Of a stretch of DNA of 28,517 nucleotides, positions 24,271 through 28,517 are shown piece after piece. The stretch spans positions 1 to 28,517 of the forward strand of contig DAOVKT010000013.1 of NCBI GenBank assembly GCA_030631625.1, read 5' to 3'. The notes under the pieces are model-generated. The model was not told the DNA's origin and did no database searches. It saw only the letters and a program-made list of their open reading frames with translations. Position numbers and translations under genes: made by a program. This DNA is from JAGLTZ01 sp023135015. GTDB lineage: Bacteria; Blakebacterota; Blakebacteria; Blakebacterales; Blakebacteraceae. The first letter of the stretch is position 1; each line of letters opens with the position of its first letter.

Positions 24271-25728
24271 TTACCTGACGCGCTCGGCCCGGGTACTACG
24301 GTCAATCATCAGTGCGACGGCCTTTCCGGGCTGTTCAATTTCGAAATCGAACCGGGTGGCGTCTTCAGAGGTGAACCAGGTGTTCTCAGACATAGGGTAC
24401 AGCTCGACCTTCAACCAGTTTTTTACGAACAATCTGTTGCCCTCCGAGGTGATTTCGATATCGAAATCAGCACCGCTGATGCGGTAGAGACCCGTCAATC
24501 TTTCGAGAGTCCCCCTATCCACATCGGCCGCCTCCATTCTTCTGGGCCTGAACCCGGCCTCCGGCCAGCCGAACTCTTGTGCGATGGTCAGGATGAGTGC
24601 TTGCGCCACACTGGAACCGGCGTCGGAATTGGTCATTATAAACGCACCCTTCCCAATCTCCGCAAACGCCACGAAGCTAGCACGGAATCCTTCGTTGGAG
24701 CCGCCGTGTTCGAAAGAGAGCGTATGGCCCCTCCCACGTATCTGGAAACCGAGTCCCCAGTTTCCCCTGCCCTTTTCCAACATCGCCTCGGTCGTGGACT
24801 GACCGAGCACTCTGTTCGATTCCCCTTCAAGAGAACTCTGTACCTCCAGAGCAAGCCGGGCGAGATCGGTCGGTGTGGTCCAGAGCCCTGCCGCCGCCAT
24901 CTCAGGGTAAACATGCCACTTCTCCTCTACCGGTACGCCGTTCCAGCGGTAGCCCGTTGCGGCTTCTACCCACCTCTCCGGCGGCAACGGCTGTTCGTAC
25001 GTGCTCCTTTCCATTCCGGCCGGCTCTAACACCGACTCCTTCACCAGCTCGTGGAAAGGCTTGCCTGTTATCCCTATAAGAAGCTGCTGCATGATAGTGT
25101 AGCCACCTCCGGAATACCTCCACAGGCTTCCAGGAGAGGCATCCACTCGTATTGCACCGGTATTGGTGGGACCCTCCCCATCCAGGACCTGCTTCAGGAT
25201 CGGGATATCAGCGCTCCGCGCATAACCGGGGAAGCCGTGCACGGTCAGACCACCCGTATGGGTCAGCAGGTGACGCAGGGTCACAGCCTCGTCCTCGGTG
25301 AATTCATTCGACGGGAGCCGCCAGGAGGTCAACCATTCGTTGATGTCGCCGTCCAGGTCGAGCACTCCCCGTTCCACCAACCTCAGGGCGGCCATCGCGG
25401 CAACGGGCTTACTTATTGAGGCGGCCTGGAATAGCGTGCTCGTGGTCGCCGGAGTCCCCGACTCCACGTCGGCGAGTCCGTATGCCTCTGCCCATATAAT
25501 CCTGGATCCTTCAATCACAGCCACACTGACGGCCGGCACCCTCTCCATAACCATCAAGTCGGCCAGGGAAGTTGATACCTCCGGACGGTTGGTCACCACC
25601 AGGAGCGGCAGGAGCCCGTTTTCGATCCGTGCAATCCGGGTATCGACAGATTCCTGTGCTTCTGCTGTGTAGGGCAAAGAAAGAATTAAAGAGAGGGTAA
25701 GTACGTACAGCCGTGTGCACGTTTTCAT
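24271..25728 (-). CDS. Serine hydrolase, class C beta-lactamase/esterase family, exported
   Basis: A 485-residue protein with signal peptide (residues 1-24, cleavage near AEAQE). The penicillin-binding-fold motifs are intact: SISK (Ser104, Lys107), the tyrosine motif YSG (Tyr205-Gly207) and HGG (341-343) in place of KTG. The core ends at about residue 395, and a C-terminal beta-rich domain follows (LYRISGADFDIEITSEGNRL), as in many beta-lactamase-related esterases and D-aminopeptidases. The ATG at 25728 has GGGAG before it. Enzymes of this family hydrolyse esters, D-peptides or beta-lactams; HGG rather than KTG and the extra domain make an esterase or peptidase more likely than a resistance enzyme. 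It lies inside the segment bounded by two tRNA-Leu fragments. Its ATG overlaps by ATGA with a possible upstream reading frame. Confidence 0.9.
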   Translation of the reverse strand: MKTCTRLYVLTLSLILSLPYTAEAQESVDTRIARIENGLLPLLVVTNRPEVSTSLADLMVMERVPAVSVAVIEGSRIIWAEAYGLADVESGTPATTSTLFQAASISKPVAAMAALRLVERGVLDLDGDINEWLTSWRLPSNEFTEDEAVTLRHLLTHTGGLTVHGFPGYARSADIPILKQVLDGEGPTNTGAIRVDASPGSLWRYSGGGYTIMQQLLIGITGKPFHELVKESVLEPAGMERSTYEQPLPPERWVEAATGYRWNGVPVEEKWHVYPEMAAAGLWTTPTDLARLALEVQSSLEGESNRVLGQSTTEAMLEKGRGNWGLGFQIRGRGHTLSFEHGGSNEGFRASFVAFAEIGKGAFIMTNSDAGSSVAQALILTIAQEFGWPEAGFRPRRMEAADVDRGTLERLTGLYRISGADFDIEITSEGNRLFVKNWLKVELYPMSENTWFTSEDATRFDFEIEQPGKAVALMIDRSTRAERVR

Positions 25729-26000
25729 ATCGTACTCCCGAAAGGTTCCGTGTGGCACTCTACAGGATAACTATTAAGGCGGTCCATATAGAGACAGTAC
25801 GTGCAGTACCGGAGAGTGACTGATATAAATATGAGCCCAAACAGTGCCGCCCCGAAGGCCCAGCACAGCTGCGGCTCAGGCGGGATGAGCACCTCCCCAA
25901 ATTCCACATTCTTGCGGCCAAATCCCGTCGCGGTGATACGCTGGATGGCCTCCCCAGAGAGGTCGGAGGTGGAGAGGAGGTTATCGAACGCCGTTTCAAT
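25725..26000 (-). other. Possible gene fragment with a PEP-CTERM-like tail
   Basis: In the frame ending with TGA at 25727-25725 the translation includes ETAFDNLLSTSDLSGEAIQR and GFGRKNVEFGEVLIPPEPQL, followed by CWAFGAALFGLIFISVTLRY. The P-P-E-P, the hydrophobic helix and an Arg resemble a PEP-CTERM surface-protein sorting signal, but about 27 further residues follow before the stop, which is not normal. The stop overlaps the serine hydrolase ATG as ATGA. The frame runs back to where the kinase remnant begins at 26003 on the other strand, and no complete gene can be built. Possibly a decayed gene end; possibly chance. Confidence 0.25.
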
Positions 26001-26002
26001 AG

Positions 26003-26455
26003 ATAGGTCATTATAAGATCCTCGAAAGACTCGGTTCCGGTTGCATGGGGGAGGTATGGTTGGCCGAGGATACTCGTCTGGAGCGTAAGGTCGCCCTGAA
26101 ATTCCTCTCTTCTGAGTCCACTTCTGAAGAGGAACGGATCCGGTTCATCCGGGAAGCCCAGGCCGCCTCCGCCCTCGATCATCCCAACATCTGCACCATC
26201 TACGAGGCTGGAGATACCGATGAAGGCAAAACCTTCATCGCCATGGCCTTCTGTGATGGACTCACAGAGGGAATAATTGCTGATCTGTCACACATTCATG
26301 ACCTGCTGGTGATCTCCCGAAGCTCGGCCATGACTTTTAAAGGCACAAAGAAGAAAATCAAAGAGATCGCCAGAGAAGTTAACGTCCAGTATGTCCTTGA
26401 GGGCTCTGACGGGTCACAGCTGTTGGTGTACAGGTCCACCCCCACCGGCGGCTAG
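26003..26455 (+). pseudogene. Collapsed Ser/Thr protein kinase gene (kinase N-lobe fused to a distal segment)
   Basis: The translation starts GHYKILERLGSGCMGEVWLA, the glycine-rich loop of a Hanks-type kinase, with the catalytic Lys in RKVALKFL and DHPNICTIYEAGDTDEGKTF. At FIAMAFCDGLTEGIIADL it jumps to the segment DLLVISRSSAMTFKGTKKKI, ending in YVLEGS, found in the C-terminal half of kinase-TPR or adenylate-cyclase-like proteins. The kinase C-lobe with HRD and DFG motifs is missing, as is everything after YVLEGS. The frame is closed by TAG immediately upstream (26000-26002) and the codon where the start is expected is ATA; the only ATG (26045) is inside the glycine loop. Intact relatives are typically 800-900 residues; this has 150. 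A decayed gene with a large in-frame internal deletion. Confidence 0.8.
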
Positions 26456-26483
26456 CACTGCGGTAACTTCGGCAAAGCCGATT

Positions 26484-27443
26484 TCAGACGACGTAACCCT
26501 CCTGTTCCATCGCCTCGAGCTCTTTCGCGATGGCCCGTTTCACGTCTTCTGGCATGTCTTGTTCCTGTGCCAGCATGACTCGTAGACCCTTGCCGATTCC
26601 GTCGTCGATAAAGTGCGGCCGGACGAACTCTGAGCTCCATGTTCTCTCTTCGAAGGACCGACTCTCCAGCAAGTCGAAGTAGCTCTTGATGCCTCGTTCC
26701 GCATCCCCCTCCAGCTCCCTGAAGTAGGATCCATAGATGTGGAGTGAGTCGCTGATGTCCACATAACGGCCCAACTGAACCTCACAGGAGGTTTCCTCAG
26801 AAATCCTCTCCGCGATTTTCCGCATTAGCGTCGTAAGGGCGATGACGTTCTCGAACCAGGCCTTGAACAGGTCGCGGCTCCGCCAGTGGGTATTCATATT
26901 GAAGACCAGGCCGCCCTGATCGTCCTTTATCAGTCTTCCCCAGATTCTCTGGAGGCACGGGGGATCATCGGTCGGCGGATCGAGCTTAGTGTTCCAGGTG
27001 ATGGCCTGGGCGCGCCGGCTGTATCCGGTCTCCGAGAGCTTCTTGACTATGTAGTCCACCTGGTTAACGATCGCGCCCTCGATCTCGTATTCGAAGAGGC
27101 GGCCATGATAGGTGTAGGTCCAGCGTGTGTCGGTGCTCTTCGCGCCCTTCAGGATCTCTTCCCGCGGTTTTACCCAGTGGTCATGGGCACCGTGAACCAC
27201 CTCCATAACGTACTCCGAGAGCCCGCCCAGACCGTCGGCGAATGAGCGGTGAAAGCGAGGCTGCCCGAACGGGTTTTCCACGGTGATGATCACTGTGGCG
27301 TCGCGGCTCGGCGGGTCGTCGGGGCGGTCGTATTCGGTGCGTACACTCGCCCCCTTCTCCCAGACCTCCTTGATGGCCTTCTCGTATGCCTGAGGGATCG
27401 TCTCACCAAAGACGCTCAAGACCGGGATGTTTCCAGATTCCAT
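26484..27443 (-). CDS. Thymidylate synthase family protein (ThyA-like)
   Basis: A 319-residue protein with ThyA hallmarks: the Arg pair RR at 143-144, the active-site cysteine Cys163 in PPCLQRIW, the phosphate/nucleotide-binding stretch HWRSRD (Arg188, Asp191), an Asn at 199 that aligns with the uracil-recognising Asn of the usual LGLPFN motif (here KAWFEN), and SLHIYGSYF near 245. Retention of that Asn favours dUMP methylation over dCMP hydroxymethylation. The enzyme makes dTMP from dUMP using methylenetetrahydrofolate in the cytoplasm. The sequence is divergent from E. coli ThyA and closer in style to the longer archaeal type. ATG 27443 is chosen for its AGGAGAAGGA Shine-Dalgarno. It lies inside the tRNA-fragment-bounded segment, so it may be an imported copy or the host's only one. 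Confidence 0.8.
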   Translation of the reverse strand: MESGNIPVLSVFGETIPQAYEKAIKEVWEKGASVRTEYDRPDDPPSRDATVIITVENPFGQPRFHRSFADGLGGLSEYVMEVVHGAHDHWVKPREEILKGAKSTDTRWTYTYHGRLFEYEIEGAIVNQVDYIVKKLSETGYSRRAQAITWNTKLDPPTDDPPCLQRIWGRLIKDDQGGLVFNMNTHWRSRDLFKAWFENVIALTTLMRKIAERISEETSCEVQLGRYVDISDSLHIYGSYFRELEGDAERGIKSYFDLLESRSFEERTWSSEFVRPHFIDDGIGKGLRVMLAQEQDMPEDVKRAIAKELEAMEQEGYVV

Positions 27444-27692
27444 GTTTCCTTCTCCTGCCCTCAAAAGTACTTGAATCCGATCACGTTCGGGCCGTTAAGC
27501 AGCAGCACGAGTTGCACGAGAATCAGGACCACTTCTTTCATTTTTCTTACAGAATGCTTACAGGGAATAGGAAAGGGAAGATAGTATTACTTAAATATAG
27601 GTCATTCAATTTCCGATTGTATTGTAGCAGCCCGTGTTTTGGGAGAATCACAGCAATTTGGAATCACTCTCCTGATAACAGTAATGGATCCT
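27444..27692. other. Gene-free stretch upstream of the thymidylate synthase gene
   Basis: About 250 bp between the thymidylate synthase start and the second tRNA-Leu fragment. It becomes AT-rich from about 27530. It should hold the promoter of the thymidylate synthase gene; no convincing gene, repeat or RNA was recognised. Confidence 0.4.
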
Positions 27693-27725
27693 TGGTGCCG
27701 GGGGCGGGACTCGAACCCGCACACC
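27693..27725 (-). tRNA. tRNA-Leu 3' fragment (T-arm and acceptor), second copy in direct orientation
   Basis: On the minus strand: GGTGTGCGGGTTCGAGTCCC, then GCCCCCGGCACCA. This is the T-arm (GCGGG-TTCGAGT-CCCGC) and acceptor strand with CCA of a tRNA-Leu. It matches the fragment at 24049 at 32 of 33 positions over this length, the one difference being in the T-loop (TTCGAGT against TTCGACT). Upstream (27726 onward) the sequence no longer folds as a tRNA, so no intact gene is present. The two fragments are direct repeats 3644 bp apart and could be att sites of one or two integrated elements. Confidence 0.75.
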
Positions 27726-27748
27726 ACCAACACCTATTGTGGGCTATT

Positions 27749-27769
27749 TGGGGCGCAACCTGGGGCGCA
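27749..27769 (+). repeat. 9-bp direct repeat next to the tRNA fragment
   Basis: TGGGGCGCA occurs at 27749-27757 and 27761-27769, a 12-bp period, about 25 bp from the tRNA-Leu fragment. Short direct repeats of this sort beside a tRNA 3' end can be integrase or excisionase arm sites; this is inference. Confidence 0.3.
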
Positions 27770-28121
27770 GATTACACCGTAAACATTCTATTAATCCAGT
27801 TTTCGCGGATAAGATCCACTCGCTATGATTGGTAAGACAGTCGGTTGTTCTATATCAGTTTGGCATGCTAATTACTCTAGAACGCTCTGACAAACTACAG
27901 ATACAGGGAAATTCCTTAGCCCTTTACATAATTGCTCAGTGTAATGTAGCATTAATTAAAATAGAAATTTTAAGAGAAGTAGCCTTGTACGCACGGACAG
28001 CCGCAGTCGTGAGGGATTTCCTTCTACGTTTGTGCTTTTTAAACGTGGAGATAGTACTTCAGGCTTTGATCTTCGTCTGTGATTCACTACTGAGCATTGG
28101 TCAGAGAGCTGAATCCAGGTT
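27770..28121. other. AT-rich gene-free stretch
   Basis: About 350 bp with visibly lower GC than the rest of the window. A 98-codon open frame (27829-28125, plus strand) runs through it, but its product has no recognisable domain or good ribosome-binding site and it overlaps the next start, so it is not called as a gene. The promoter of the following lipoprotein gene is presumably here. Confidence 0.4.
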
Positions 28122-28517
28122 ATGAAACGTCCTTTTTTCAGAATAACACTAGCGGTATTCATTTCTTTTGGGGTCAGTTGTGACTTCACCAGACCAGATA
28201 ATGCTCCTCCACTTGCTGTTCTGACCGTATCGCCTACTGAAGGCACAACAGATAGCCTGTATTTTGCGGATGCCAGTAAAAGTGTTGATGATGAAGATGA
28301 AACAAGTAGTCTACTATTCAGGTGGGATTGGCAGGGGGATGGTGTCTGGGAAACGGGCTGGACAGAAACCAATAAGCTGTTTATTGCATTTCCTGTACCA
28401 GGCGAATATCCAATAACAGTAACGGTCAGAGATCAAGGAGCTCTCTCTGATACCACGAGCGTATCCGTCAAGGTTAATCCACCTAATGGTGCTCCCTCTG
28501 CAGCGTTTACCGTAACA
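28122..28517 (+). CDS. PKD-domain lipoprotein, N-terminal part, cut by window edge
   Basis: The 132 visible codons start MKRPFFRITLAVFISFGVSC, a short lipoprotein signal with probable lipidated Cys20. After a linker a PKD-type beta-sandwich follows (residues about 28-115): PPLAVLTVSPTEGTTDSLYF, DASKSVDDED, LLFRWDWQGDG, the hallmark F-x-x-P-G-E-Y-P-I-T-V-T-V-x-D (here in IAFPVPGEYPITVTVRD), and VSVKV. A second repeat seems to begin at NGAPSAAFTV. PKD domains are immunoglobulin-like modules for binding proteins or glycans on the cell surface. The ATG at 28122 has only a weak AGG upstream. Base composition is AT-richer than the main part of the window, suggesting different ancestry. The rest of the protein lies beyond the edge. 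Confidence 0.8.
   Translation, partial: MKRPFFRITLAVFISFGVSCDFTRPDNAPPLAVLTVSPTEGTTDSLYFADASKSVDDEDETSSLLFRWDWQGDGVWETGWTETNKLFIAFPVPGEYPITVTVRDQGALSDTTSVSVKVNPPNGAPSAAFTVT

Noticed and set aside
27829..28125. 98-codon open frame in the AT-rich region
   Set aside because: No ribosome-binding site of note, no recognisable domain, and it overlaps the start of the PKD lipoprotein.

Overview
The window looks like chromosomal DNA from an uncultured Gram-negative bacterium. Most genes are moderately GC-rich by eye (not computed). Many encoded proteins carry Sec, Tat or lipoprotein-type signals, and one (DUF5916/CBM9-like) ends like an outer-membrane beta-barrel. Secreted S9, M3 and C69 peptidases together with sortilin-like BNR and DUF5916 proteins are common in Gemmatimonadota, Latescibacterota, Zixibacteria and relatives of the FCB group. 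That placement is inference; there is no rRNA or other taxonomic marker here.

Layout. (1) Positions 1-860, minus strand: start of a flavodiiron protein gene (cut by the window edge), a HigA-type antitoxin, and only the last 35 codons of its HigB toxin. (2) 949-9805: an extracellular-peptidase neighbourhood with signal peptidase I, an M3 oligopeptidase, a C69 dipeptidase, an S9/DPP4-type peptidase and a second C69 dipeptidase. A 160-bp imperfect palindrome sits between the last two, divergent genes. (3) 9827-13616: a Tat-exported sulfatase, a secreted NTF2-like protein and an MFS drug-type transporter. (4) 13772-15439: an arsenic operon of ArsR, an overlapping 43-codon ORF and the ACR3 arsenite exporter. 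(5) 15497-20741: a secreted Asp-box beta-propeller protein followed by a DUF5916/CBM9-like outer-membrane protein. (6) 20780-23957: a tiny ORF with a strong Shine-Dalgarno, then a coupled pair consisting of a PPDK-type ATP-grasp protein and a double receiver-like protein. (7) 24049-27725: two 3' fragments of tRNA-Leu in the same orientation, about 3.6 kb apart, enclosing a class C serine hydrolase, a collapsed Ser/Thr kinase gene and a ThyA-family thymidylate synthase. (8) From about 27.5 kb the DNA becomes AT-rich, ending in the start of a PKD-domain lipoprotein.

The most interesting parts are the split PPDK/receiver pair, which resembles a larger single-chain family but lacks both the phosphohistidine and PEP-binding domains in the chain, and the tRNA-Leu fragment-bounded segment, which looks like an accretion or scar of integrative elements. 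The first peptidase genes may form a nutrient-scavenging or envelope-maintenance set; the arsenic operon is a self-contained detoxification unit.
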